Origin: Diaphorobacter ruginosibacter | GTDB taxonomy: Bacteria > Pseudomonadota > Gammaproteobacteria > Burkholderiales > Burkholderiaceae_C | Reading direction: 5' to 3' | Length of the DNA stretch: 64,000 nucleotides | Assembly: GCF_014395975.1 (NCBI RefSeq) | Contig: NZ_CP060714.1 | Coordinates: 186,001 to 250,000, forward strand | In this document: piece by piece, positions 44,183 through 52,118 of the stretch | Layout of the letters: each line of letters starts with the position of its first letter | Numbering within the stretch: the first letter of the stretch is position 1 | Notes under the pieces: generated by a model | Told to the model about the DNA's origin: nothing | Seen by the model: only the letters and a program-made list of their open reading frames with translations | The model's database searches: none | Position numbers and translations under genes: made by a program

Positions 44183-45862
44183 ATGAACCACTCCCAGGCA
44201 GAAATATCCGCGATGGCCAGCGCGCACCTGAAAGCGCTGGACGCCTTGCTCGAGCCCTGCGACCGCACAGACAGTCCCGGTGCGATCGTCGCTGTTGCGC
44301 TTCATGGCCGGGTCATCTACCGCAAGGCCGTCGGCATGGCCAGCCTGGAACATGGCGTGGCGAACACGCCGGCCACGCGTGTGCGGATCTCCTCGACCAG
44401 CAAGCATTTCACCGCCATGGGCATCTTGCTGCTCGTGGAGGATGGACTGGTGCGTCTGGACGATCCGTTGCAGAAGCACCTGCCGGAGTTTCCGATGCTG
44501 AGCGACAAGGGGCCGACGATCGCGCACTTGCTGACGCACACGGGGGGCTGGCGCTCGTATGACGAGCTCTGGTCGATGAGCAACGGCCTGGTGTTCCATG
44601 AACCGGGCACTGGAATGCCGGCCATGCAGCGCCAGAGCGCGCTGAACTTCGAGCCGGGCACGCGCATGGCCTACAGCAACGGGGGCTACCACATGCTGGC
44701 GAAGATCATCGAGCGCGTGAGCGGTATGGGCTACAACGAGTTCCTGACCCGGCGCCTGTTCGTTCCGCTGGACATGCCGGATACGCAGTCGGTCCCCACC
44801 GACCATGACGTGGTCCGGGGGCTTGCCGACCGGTACATCCCCAAGGTGGGTGGAGGCTGGAGGCATGGCGTGTATCCATGCGAGCTGGAGGGAGGTGGCT
44901 CGCTGGTGTCCACCGTGGATGACATGCTGCGCTGGCTGGCACACCTGCGTGGTGACAGGAAGATCGTGGGCAGGCCCGGGACCTGGGCTTCGCTGCATGC
45001 GCCCACGACACTCGATTCCGGTGCGCAGGTGGCCTATGGCTTCGGCCTGTCGCGCCATCCCTACCGTGGCGTGGACATCATCCATCACTCGGGGGCTGTT
45101 CTGGGCGCTACGTCGCAGATGCTCACCGTGCCCAGCCATGGGCTCGACATCGTCATTCTCGTGAATGGTGCGCCGCTGCATCCCGGCGCTCTCGCGCTGA
45201 AGATCGTCGACCTGGTGCTGGGGGATGCGCTGCCCGAGAGGCATGAAGTCCGCCCGTCTGCCAGTGCCTTCCCCGCCATCGTGGGCAGGAACTATGCAGC
45301 GCAGGAGGAAGGGGGGCTGATCCGCTTCGGCGAGGCCGAGGAAAAGATCACGCTCTCCTGGCAAAGCGCCCCGGGCGTTCCCATGCACCACGCGGGGGAC
45401 CGGGTCTGGGTCGGCGTGCAGGAGATCGCCATCAGCGACATGGAGTTCAGCGCATCCGCGGTGCAGAAGGCGCAGGCGCCGCACGTGCTGGAGGTGAAGG
45501 AGGCCGGTGTGGCGGTGAGCTACGAACTGTTGCCTGAGACACCACCCACCGCAGCAGAACTGGCGCCCCGGCTGGTCGGTTCATACCATGGCGCGGACCT
45601 GGATGCGACCGCGGAGATCACCTTGGCCGATGGCCGGTTGCAGGCCGCCGTGCGCGGTCGTTATGGCAGCGTCGAGGGCACGCTGGAGATTCTCTCGGAC
45701 AGGGTCCTGAGTCTCGTATCGAGCGATGCGCTGCTGTCGCGCCTGGGCCGGGTCACGGTGTTTGTGGACTGTGACGATGCCACCGGCGCAGCCACGGGAT
45801 TGCGCCTGTCGACGGCGCGCTCGCGCAACGTGTGCATGCACCGCATCGGAGAACGGAAATGA
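44183..45862 (+). CDS. MlrB-like serine hydrolase (beta-lactamase/S12 family)
   Basis: A penicillin-binding/beta-lactamase-fold serine hydrolase of 559 residues. Nucleophile motif S71-T-S-K74, Tyr164-Ser-Asn166 and a later HHSG (about 305) make up the S12 active site. The fold fills about 20-360, and a C-terminal beta-rich extension (to 559) follows. No signal peptide, so it should act in the cytosol. Relatives include MlrB (second hydrolase of microcystin breakdown), D-aminopeptidases and esterases. Its stop overlaps the M81 fusion start by 4 nt, mirrored by the paralogous pair at 55492-59582. An in-frame TTG at 44156 is an alternative start. Confidence 0.85.
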   Translation: MNHSQAEISAMASAHLKALDALLEPCDRTDSPGAIVAVALHGRVIYRKAVGMASLEHGVANTPATRVRISSTSKHFTAMGILLLVEDGLVRLDDPLQKHLPEFPMLSDKGPTIAHLLTHTGGWRSYDELWSMSNGLVFHEPGTGMPAMQRQSALNFEPGTRMAYSNGGYHMLAKIIERVSGMGYNEFLTRRLFVPLDMPDTQSVPTDHDVVRGLADRYIPKVGGGWRHGVYPCELEGGGSLVSTVDDMLRWLAHLRGDRKIVGRPGTWASLHAPTTLDSGAQVAYGFGLSRHPYRGVDIIHHSGAVLGATSQMLTVPSHGLDIVILVNGAPLHPGALALKIVDLVLGDALPERHEVRPSASAFPAIVGRNYAAQEEGGLIRFGEAEEKITLSWQSAPGVPMHHAGDRVWVGVQEIAISDMEFSASAVQKAQAPHVLEVKEAGVAVSYELLPETPPTAAELAPRLVGSYHGADLDATAEITLADGRLQAAVRGRYGSVEGTLEILSDRVLSLVSSDALLSRLGRVTVFVDCDDATGAATGLRLSTARSRNVCMHRIGERK

Positions 45863-48252
45863 AGTTCTTCACGGCATTCCTGGCGACCGAGACGAATACC
45901 TTCGTGTCCGTTCCCACGGGCCGGGGCAGCTTCGAGGAGTACGGCATCTACCATGGCGATGCGAGCACCAGGGCGGCCAGGGGCTACGGCGTGTTTCCGC
46001 TGCGCCTGCGCGAGATGCTGGCGGCCGAGGGCCATCAGATGGTCGAGAGCCTTCTTGCGTTCGCCCAGCCGCTGGGCCGTACCGTGCGCAGCGTCTATGA
46101 GGAACTCCGCGACGAGATCCTGGACGACCTGCGCAGGGCGGGCAAGATCGACGGCGTGATCCTCGCGCTGCACGGCGCGATGGTGGCCGACGGCTACGAT
46201 GATTGCGAGGGCGACCTGATCTCCAGGGTGCGCGCCATCGTGGGCCCCGAGGTGCCCATCGGCGTGGAGCTGGATCTGCACTGCCACTACACGCGGCTCA
46301 TGCACGAGAGCAGCGACGTGATCGTCGCCTACAAGGAGTATCCGCATACCGACTCCATGGCGCGCATGATGGAGCTGGCGCGCATCGTGGTCGATGCGGC
46401 GGAGGGCAGCGTGAAGCCGGTGATGGCCGTCCACGACTGCCGCATGGTGGGCCTGTGGCACACCACACGCGAGCCGATGGCGGGATTCGTGCGCCGCATG
46501 ATCGAGGCCGAGAAGATCCCGGGCGTGCTGTCGGTATCGCTGGGCCACGGCTTTCCATGGGGCGACGTGCCGGAGGCGGGCGCCAAGCTCTGGGTGGTGA
46601 CCGACAACAACCCCGCGCTGGCGGCCACCGTTGCGCAGCAGCTCGGCAAGGAGTTCTGGGCCCTGCGCGAGGCGATCGGTGCCCCGGTCATGGCGCTCGA
46701 GCAGGCGCTTGCCCAAGCATCGCAGGTGCAGGGCGGTCCGGTCACCCTGGCCGATGTCGCCGATAACGCCGGCGGCGGTGCCACCAGCGACAACACCTAC
46801 ATCCTGCGCAACCTGATCGACAAGGGCATCGGGAGTGTCGCCATCGGCGCGTTCTGGGACCTGGGGGCGGTGCAACTGTGCAGCGATGCGGGCGTGGGCG
46901 CGACGTTCGAACTGCGCCTTGGCGGCAAGTGCGGCCCGGCCTCGGGCGACCCGGTGGACCTGACCGTCACGGTCATGGGTGTGCGGCACGACTACACGCA
47001 GTCCGGCCTCGAATCGGAGGGCGGAGTCCGCACGCCGCTGGGCACGAGTGCATGGGTGCGTGCGGCCAACGGCGTGGACATCGTCATCATCAGCCGCCGC
47101 AGCCAGACCTTCTCCCCGGACCTGTTCACGGGGCTCGGCATCGATCTTGCATCGAAGCAGCTGATCGTCGTGAAGTCAGCGCAGCATTTCCATGCCGCCT
47201 TCGCGCCGATATCGAAGAAGGTGCTCTACGTCTCCATTCCCGGAGCCAAGAGCTACGACTTTGCGAACCTGCCCTATCGCGCCCGAGACCTCAACTACTG
47301 GCCTCGCCTCGAGGCGCCGGATTTCACGGAAGGAGGTCCCGCGATGACCCACACACCTACCCGTGCAGCGGGTGAGTTCCACACCATTGATGGAATCAGG
47401 CTGCATCTTCAGCGCAGTGGTCCCATGGCGGGCACCACGGGCCTGCCCACCGTCGTGATCGAGGCGGGCGCGGGCACGGGTCAGGCGCTCTATGGCCGCC
47501 TGCAGCATGAGCTTGCCAGGAAATACAGCGTGGTGAGTTATGACCGTCCCGGCCTTGGATGGAGCGAGCGCGACAGCGCCGGTCCGATCGACGCCGTCAG
47601 AAACGCCAGAAGGCTGCATGCCCTGCTCGAAGCAGCCGGTATCACCGGGCCGATTGTCCTGGTGGGGCACTCACTCGGCGGCATGCTGTCCCGCGTCTAC
47701 GCGGGCCTGTATCCCGACCAGGTGGCGGGCGTGATGATGCTGGATTCCAGCCACCCCGATCAGTCCTGGGAGCTGGTCGCATCGACGCAGGCGCTGCTGG
47801 AGGCCGAGCGGCAGAAGCGCATCCAGTTCCAGACGCAGGGCACCACGCCGGCGGAGCTGGCCATGATCCAGGCGATGTTCGGGGACCTGCCCCAGGTGAT
47901 CGAACAGATGGTTGCGACCTACAGGCCAGAGGTCATCGATGCCGTGCTGGATGAACTCCGGGGCCTCGGGAACGTGGCAAGGCAGACCGCGGCCTCGCCC
48001 GCCCTGGGTGATCGCCCGATGGCGGTGCTGTGGGTGGCGACGCCGGTTCCCGCGGGCGCTCCCGACGCTCTGCGGGAAACGCAGGAAAAGTGGCCTGGGT
48101 TCCAGAAGGACCTGGCCGCGCTGTCGAGCCGTTCGCATATCGAGCAGATCCCCGAGGCCACGCACATGAGCATCGTAGTGATGCCCCAGTTCGTCGCGAG
48201 GATCGTCTCCGTGCTGGACGCCATGCTCGACCGATCCGTCGCGGCTGCATGA
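45859..48252 (+). CDS. M81 (MlrC-like) metallopeptidase fused to an alpha/beta hydrolase, copy 1
   Basis: A 797-residue two-module enzyme. Residues 1-495 are an M81/MlrC-type metallopeptidase with the probable metal-binding segments LHGAMV (104-109), ELDLHCH (137-143) and KEYPHTD (159-165), and a DNAGGGATSD loop. Residues 496-797 are an alpha/beta hydrolase with nucleophile elbow GHSLGG (Ser605) and a terminal His in EATHMSIV. MlrC removes the last peptide bond in linear microcystin degradation; known MlrC has no hydrolase domain. ATG at 45859 overlaps the upstream stop. An internal ribosome site and ATG at the domain junction could also yield the hydrolase alone. Confidence 0.88.
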   Translation: MKFFTAFLATETNTFVSVPTGRGSFEEYGIYHGDASTRAARGYGVFPLRLREMLAAEGHQMVESLLAFAQPLGRTVRSVYEELRDEILDDLRRAGKIDGVILALHGAMVADGYDDCEGDLISRVRAIVGPEVPIGVELDLHCHYTRLMHESSDVIVAYKEYPHTDSMARMMELARIVVDAAEGSVKPVMAVHDCRMVGLWHTTREPMAGFVRRMIEAEKIPGVLSVSLGHGFPWGDVPEAGAKLWVVTDNNPALAATVAQQLGKEFWALREAIGAPVMALEQALAQASQVQGGPVTLADVADNAGGGATSDNTYILRNLIDKGIGSVAIGAFWDLGAVQLCSDAGVGATFELRLGGKCGPASGDPVDLTVTVMGVRHDYTQSGLESEGGVRTPLGTSAWVRAANGVDIVIISRRSQTFSPDLFTGLGIDLASKQLIVVKSAQHFHAAFAPISKKVLYVSIPGAKSYDFANLPYRARDLNYWPRLEAPDFTEGGPAMTHTPTRAAGEFHTIDGIRLHLQRSGPMAGTTGLPTVVIEAGAGTGQALYGRLQHELARKYSVVSYDRPGLGWSERDSAGPIDAVRNARRLHALLEAAGITGPIVLVGHSLGGMLSRVYAGLYPDQVAGVMMLDSSHPDQSWELVASTQALLEAERQKRIQFQTQGTTPAELAMIQAMFGDLPQVIEQMVATYRPEVIDAVLDELRGLGNVARQTAASPALGDRPMAVLWVATPVPAGAPDALRETQEKWPGFQKDLAALSSRSHIEQIPEATHMSIVVMPQFVARIVSVLDAMLDRSVAAA
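47330..47346 (+). promoter_or_regulatory. Internal Shine-Dalgarno and in-frame ATG at the fusion junction
   Basis: AAGGAGGT (47330-47337), a perfect anti-Shine-Dalgarno complement, lies 6 nt before an in-frame ATG (47344-47346) exactly where the M81 module ends and the hydrolase begins. It is encoded as Glu-Gly-Gly. The paralogous fusion at 55492-57879 has an ATG at the same junction but no such ribosome site. Confidence 0.65.
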
Positions 48253-48292
48253 AGCCTGCCATCGAATGAATGATTAATTAGGAGACCTTTTC

Positions 48293-49207
48293 ATGTTTGC
48301 ACAACTCACCAAGCGGCTTCTCGCCGGTGTATCCCCCCTGGTCCTCGTGTTGGCGGCCTGCCTGTCCGGCGCTCCCGTCGCGGCAACGGCGCAGACCTCG
48401 GCCGCGCCGGCTGCCGCCACCGCATCCACCGCAACCACCGCGGCTGCCGCGGCTGCCGATGGCACGCCGGGCGAGCCGGTGGCGGCGGCTACGGCCGCAT
48501 CGGCAACGGCGGCCGCAGTGGCTGCTGCACCCGCCGGGGCGTCGCATGCGGACAGCCCGTATGGCGTGGTGTCGCTGTGGAACCAGAGCGATCTGGTGGC
48601 CAAGGCCGTGCTCGCCATCCTGGTGCTGATGTCCATGAGCAGCTGGTACGTCATCGTGGTCAAGCTCGCCGAGCAGTCGCGCATGCGCCGCCAGGCACGC
48701 GCGGTCGATGGTTCGTTCTGGGAGGCCGGCAGCGTGAGCGCAGGCGCCGCGCAACTCGCGGAGGGCAGTCCGTTCCGCTTTGTCGCCGAGTCGGCGCTCA
48801 ACGCCACGAAGAAGCATGACGGCCTGCGCGGCCAGGTGGATTTTGCGGACTTCGTGGACCTGAACATGCACCGTGCCACCGAGCGCGTGAACCGTCGCCT
48901 CTCCAACGGCATGTCCCTGCTGGCCACCGTGGGTTCCACATCGCCGTTCGTGGGCCTGTTCGGCACGGTCTGGGGGATCTACCACGCGTTGACGGCGATC
49001 GGTGCGGCCGGCCAGGCCTCGATCGACAAGGTGGCGGGCCCGGTGGGCGAGGCGCTGATCATGACCGCCATCGGTCTCGCCGTGGCCGTGCCCGCCGTGC
49101 TGGGCTACAACTGGCTGCTGCGCCGCAACGTCGGCGTGATGGACAGCGTGCGCGAGTTCAGCGGCGAACTGCACTCCCTGATCCTCTCCAGCAGTGCCAA
49201 GCGATAA
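48293..49207 (+). CDS. exbB: ExbB, TonB-system proton channel subunit
   Basis: A 304-residue ExbB/TolQ-family protein. An N-terminal signal-like helix and a long Ala-rich periplasmic stretch (about 25-90) precede the three membrane helices. Family motifs: SSWYVIVVKLAEQ, STSPFVGLFGTVWGIYHALTAIG and GPVGEALIMTAIGLAVAVPAVLGYNWLLRRN. The Ala-rich N-terminal extension is long for E. coli but common in this group. AGGAGACC precedes the ATG. It supplies energy for a TonB-dependent receptor, most likely the one at 61116-63422. Confidence 0.94.
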   Translation: MFAQLTKRLLAGVSPLVLVLAACLSGAPVAATAQTSAAPAAATASTATTAAAAAADGTPGEPVAAATAASATAAAVAAAPAGASHADSPYGVVSLWNQSDLVAKAVLAILVLMSMSSWYVIVVKLAEQSRMRRQARAVDGSFWEAGSVSAGAAQLAEGSPFRFVAESALNATKKHDGLRGQVDFADFVDLNMHRATERVNRRLSNGMSLLATVGSTSPFVGLFGTVWGIYHALTAIGAAGQASIDKVAGPVGEALIMTAIGLAVAVPAVLGYNWLLRRNVGVMDSVREFSGELHSLILSSSAKR

Positions 49208-49237
49208 CGCGCTGCCGCGCTTGACGGGAGGTGAATC

Positions 49238-49666
49238 ATGGGAATGAACATTGCATCGGCCGGCGGAGACGAGGAACAGGCGATATCGGCCATCAACACC
49301 ACGCCGCTGGTCGACGTGATGCTGGTGCTGCTCATCATCTTCCTGATCACCATTCCGGTGGTGAACTACTCCGTGCCGGTCGACGTTCCAAAGGAGCGCA
49401 GCGAACGGCGCGAAAGCAAACCGGAGACCGTGGTGATTTCCGTCGATGCACGAGGAAAGCTCTATTGGTACGACACCCCGGTCAAGGACGTTCCCGCGCT
49501 GGTGCAGAAGCTCACCAGGGTGGCGGCCATGAAGCCCCAGCCAGAGGTGCACATCCGCGGTGACTGGCGCTCCGAGTACGAGCCGGTCGGGAAGATCATC
49601 TATGCGTGCCAGTCCGCGGGCATTGCGAAGGTGGGTTTCATCACCGAGCCCCCCGCGCGCAACTGA
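49238..49666 (+). CDS. exbD: ExbD, first copy
   Basis: A 142-residue ExbD/TolR protein. One membrane helix (about 25-45, following AISAINTTPLVDVMLVLLIIFLIT) contains the essential aspartate in LVDVMLVLL. Periplasmic domain to the end. 30 bp after exbB. Paired with a second exbD, a frequent arrangement in betaproteobacterial TonB operons. Confidence 0.93.
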   Translation: MGMNIASAGGDEEQAISAINTTPLVDVMLVLLIIFLITIPVVNYSVPVDVPKERSERRESKPETVVISVDARGKLYWYDTPVKDVPALVQKLTRVAAMKPQPEVHIRGDWRSEYEPVGKIIYACQSAGIAKVGFITEPPARN

Positions 49667-49678
49667 GGAAGTACAGCC

Positions 49679-50116
49679 ATGCGTACCAGGAAGAAAGCAG
49701 GCCGCCGCGAAAGCATGGCGGCCGAGGAGCCCATGATGGACATCAACACCACGCCGCTCATCGACGTGATGCTGGTGTTGCTCATCATGCTGATCATCAC
49801 GATCCCGATCCAGCTCGACGCGGTGAAGATCAACATGCCCGTCGGAAACCCTCCGCCCAGCGAGATCAAGCCCGAGGTGCTGCGCCTCGAGGTGGATGAG
49901 CGCAGCCATGTGCTGTGGAACAGCGAAGTGGTGGACAACCCGGCAGACCTGGAGCGGCGCCTCGCGCAGGTGGCCGCGCAGGCAGAGCAGCCCGAGGTGC
50001 ACCTGCGCCCCGATGCCAAGGCCCAGTACGCGGTCGTGGCCGGCCTGCTGACGTCTGTGCAACGCGCGGGGCTCACCAAGCTCGGCATCGTCGGCTCGGA
50101 GCAGTTCGTACCATGA
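49679..50116 (+). CDS. exbD: ExbD, second copy
   Basis: A 145-residue ExbD/TolR protein with the same architecture (MMDINTTPLIDVMLVLLIMLIIT). It differs from the first copy mainly in the periplasmic part. Its stop overlaps the tonB start by 4 nt. Two different ExbD subunits may form a mixed complex with ExbB (inference). Confidence 0.93.
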   Translation: MRTRKKAGRRESMAAEEPMMDINTTPLIDVMLVLLIMLIITIPIQLDAVKINMPVGNPPPSEIKPEVLRLEVDERSHVLWNSEVVDNPADLERRLAQVAAQAEQPEVHLRPDAKAQYAVVAGLLTSVQRAGLTKLGIVGSEQFVP

Positions 50117-50787
50117 ATCACCTGACAAACGACTTCAAACCCAAGTCACGCTTCGGCCCCGTGGGCATTGCCGTGATGGTGGTCTTCCATCTGCTGGTGG
50201 GCTGGGCGCTCGTCGCCGGGCTGGCACGCAAGTCCGAGAAGGCACAGCCCAAGACGATGGATGCGACCATCATCGCCGAGGTGAAGACCCCACCGCCGCC
50301 GCCGCCACCACCTCCGCCTCCGCCCCCACCGCCGAAGAAGATCGTGCGCGTGGAGCAGAAGGTGGCAGCGCCGCCGCCCAAGCAGTCCTATGTACCGCCA
50401 CCGGCCGTGCCTGCACCGGCGAGCGAGGCCCCGGCCATCACCGCGGTGCAGAGCGTGGAGCCCGTGCGTGCGCCCCCGGCGCCGCCGGCTCCCCCCGCAC
50501 CACCGGCACCGCCTGCGCCGCCCGCCGTGGCGCGTGACGACATTGCGGTGGTGTGCCCGCGGCAGGTGCGTCCGGAGATTCCGCGCAAGGCGCTGAACGA
50601 TGGCATCAGCGGCATCGTCGTAGCCCAGATTCACATCAAGGGCGGGCGGGTCTCGGATGTCAATTTCGTATCCGGGCCCAAGGTCTACTACTCGTCGGTG
50701 CGAAACGCCGTGATGCGCTATGAGTGCAACACGTCCGCGGAAGTGGAAGTGGTGGCGAGGCAGGAGTTCAACTTCCGGATTGAATGA
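50113..50787 (+). CDS. tonB: TonB
   Basis: A 224-residue TonB. One N-terminal membrane anchor (about 15-37, GPVGIAVMVVFHLLVGWALVAGLA), a Pro-rich spacer with two proline runs, and a C-terminal TonB domain (about 140-224, RPEIPRKALNDGISGIVVAQIHIKGGRVSDVNFVSGP). It transmits proton-motive force to outer-membrane receptors. A dedicated TonB/ExbBD set inside a catabolic locus points to costly uptake of a large substrate. Confidence 0.93.
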   Translation: MNHLTNDFKPKSRFGPVGIAVMVVFHLLVGWALVAGLARKSEKAQPKTMDATIIAEVKTPPPPPPPPPPPPPPPKKIVRVEQKVAAPPPKQSYVPPPAVPAPASEAPAITAVQSVEPVRAPPAPPAPPAPPAPPAPPAVARDDIAVVCPRQVRPEIPRKALNDGISGIVVAQIHIKGGRVSDVNFVSGPKVYYSSVRNAVMRYECNTSAEVEVVARQEFNFRIE

Positions 50788-50804
50788 ATGAGTGAATGAA
50801 TGAG
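50781..50804 (+). repeat. Tandem repeat at the tonB stop codon
   Basis: Two exact copies of TGAATGAATGAG (50781-50792, 50793-50804), i.e. six TGAA/TGAG units, overlapping the tonB stop codon (50785-50787). Confidence 0.8.
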
Positions 50805-50827
50805 CGGCGGGCAGGCCGGCCCGCCGC
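50804..50827 (+). other. GC-rich stem-loop between tonB and the oxidoreductase gene
   Basis: A perfect 9-bp stem GCGGCGGGC-AGGCCG-GCCCGCCGC with no U-tract. It may slow or partly stop the transcript between the uptake genes and the downstream enzymes, or protect the mRNA 3' end. Confidence 0.5.
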
Positions 50828-50897
50828 GACAATTGGCGGGATGCCTTGCCGCTCCTCTCGACCTGCGCGGCAAGGTGTCCCCCTCTTTCTTAAAAAA

Positions 50898-52082
50898 ATG
50901 ACTTTAGAAAAACCACATACCATGACACCAAATGCCTCCTCTGAAATGGAAGCAGACTTTCTGATCATCGGCGCCGGCATTGCGGGCGCGTCGCTCGCGC
51001 ACTGGCTTGCACCGCACGGGAAGGTGGTCATGCTCGAGCGCGAGTCGATGCCCGGGTACCACTCCACGGGCCGCTCGGCCGCCCTGTACATGGAGAGCTA
51101 CGGCACCGAGCAGGTCCGTGTGCTGACGCGTGCAAGCCGCCAGTTCTTCGACCACCCGCCCGAGGGCTTTTCGGACTACCCATTGCTCACGCCACGCGGA
51201 GCGATGACGATCAGCAGCCAGGAAAACCTTCCACAGCTTCAGGCGCACTGGGAGGAGCTGTGCCCGCTCGGCACCGACGTGGTGCAGCTCACGGGCGAAC
51301 AGGCGCGCGAGATGATTCCCGTCCTGCGCGAGGAGCATGTGGCGGCGGCCGTCTACGAGCCCGGCGCGGCCGACATGGACGTGCATGCCATCCACCAGGG
51401 CTTTCTGCGCAGCATGCGCCGCACGGGCGGGGTGCTGGTCTGCGACGCCGAGGTCACGGGCATGGCCCGCGACGGGGCCGGTGTGTGGCAGGTCACGGCG
51501 GGCGGCCGGAACTACTCGGCACGGGTGGTCGTCAATGCCGCCGGTGCCTGGGGCGATCACATCGCCTCGCTGGCCGGCGTGGCGCCACTGGGGCTGGAGC
51601 CCTGCCGCCGCTCGGCCATGGTGTTCGCGCCGCCGCAGGGCATGAATGCCACCCATTGGCCGATGGTGAACGCCATCGACGAAAGCTGGTACATCAAGCC
51701 CGACGCCGGCATGTTGCTGGGCTCTCCCGCGAATGCCGATCCGACCAGCGCGCATGATGTGCAGCCGGAGGAATTCGATATCGCCCTTGCCATCCACCGC
51801 ATCGAGGAGGCCACGACGCTGACCATCCGCCGTCCGGACCGCACCTGGGCCGGCCTGCGCTCCTTCGTCTCCGACGGGGACCTGGTGGGCGGGTTCGATG
51901 CGGCCGCGCCGGGCTTCTTCTGGCTCGTCGCGCAGGGCGGGTACGGCATACAGACCTCCGCGGCGATGGGCGAGACCTGTGCGTCGCTGGTCCGGGGGCT
52001 GGGCGTGCCCGAGCGGATCGCCGGCTTCGGCCTCACGGCCGACATGCTGTCGCCCGGCAGGGCGTCTCTGGCAAGACGCTGA
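50898..52082 (+). CDS. FAD-dependent oxidoreductase, D-amino acid dehydrogenase (DAO/DadA) family
   Basis: An FAD enzyme of about 394 residues. Dinucleotide motif DFLIIGAGIAGASLA near residue 18, RSAALYMESYG flavin contact, VVVNAAGAWGDHIASLAG, and a C-terminal WLVAQGGYGIQTSAAMGE FAD loop. The pattern is that of glycine/D-amino acid oxidases and dehydrogenases (COG0665). It probably deaminates a D-amino or N-methyl amino acid released by the hydrolases of this operon (inference). Starts at 50922 or 50946 are equally possible; none has a strong ribosome site. Confidence 0.84.
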   Translation: MTLEKPHTMTPNASSEMEADFLIIGAGIAGASLAHWLAPHGKVVMLERESMPGYHSTGRSAALYMESYGTEQVRVLTRASRQFFDHPPEGFSDYPLLTPRGAMTISSQENLPQLQAHWEELCPLGTDVVQLTGEQAREMIPVLREEHVAAAVYEPGAADMDVHAIHQGFLRSMRRTGGVLVCDAEVTGMARDGAGVWQVTAGGRNYSARVVVNAAGAWGDHIASLAGVAPLGLEPCRRSAMVFAPPQGMNATHWPMVNAIDESWYIKPDAGMLLGSPANADPTSAHDVQPEEFDIALAIHRIEEATTLTIRRPDRTWAGLRSFVSDGDLVGGFDAAAPGFFWLVAQGGYGIQTSAAMGETCASLVRGLGVPERIAGFGLTADMLSPGRASLARR

Positions 52083-52118
52083 GCCTCGCCCGACCATCGC
52101 AACCAGGGATCCATCGAC

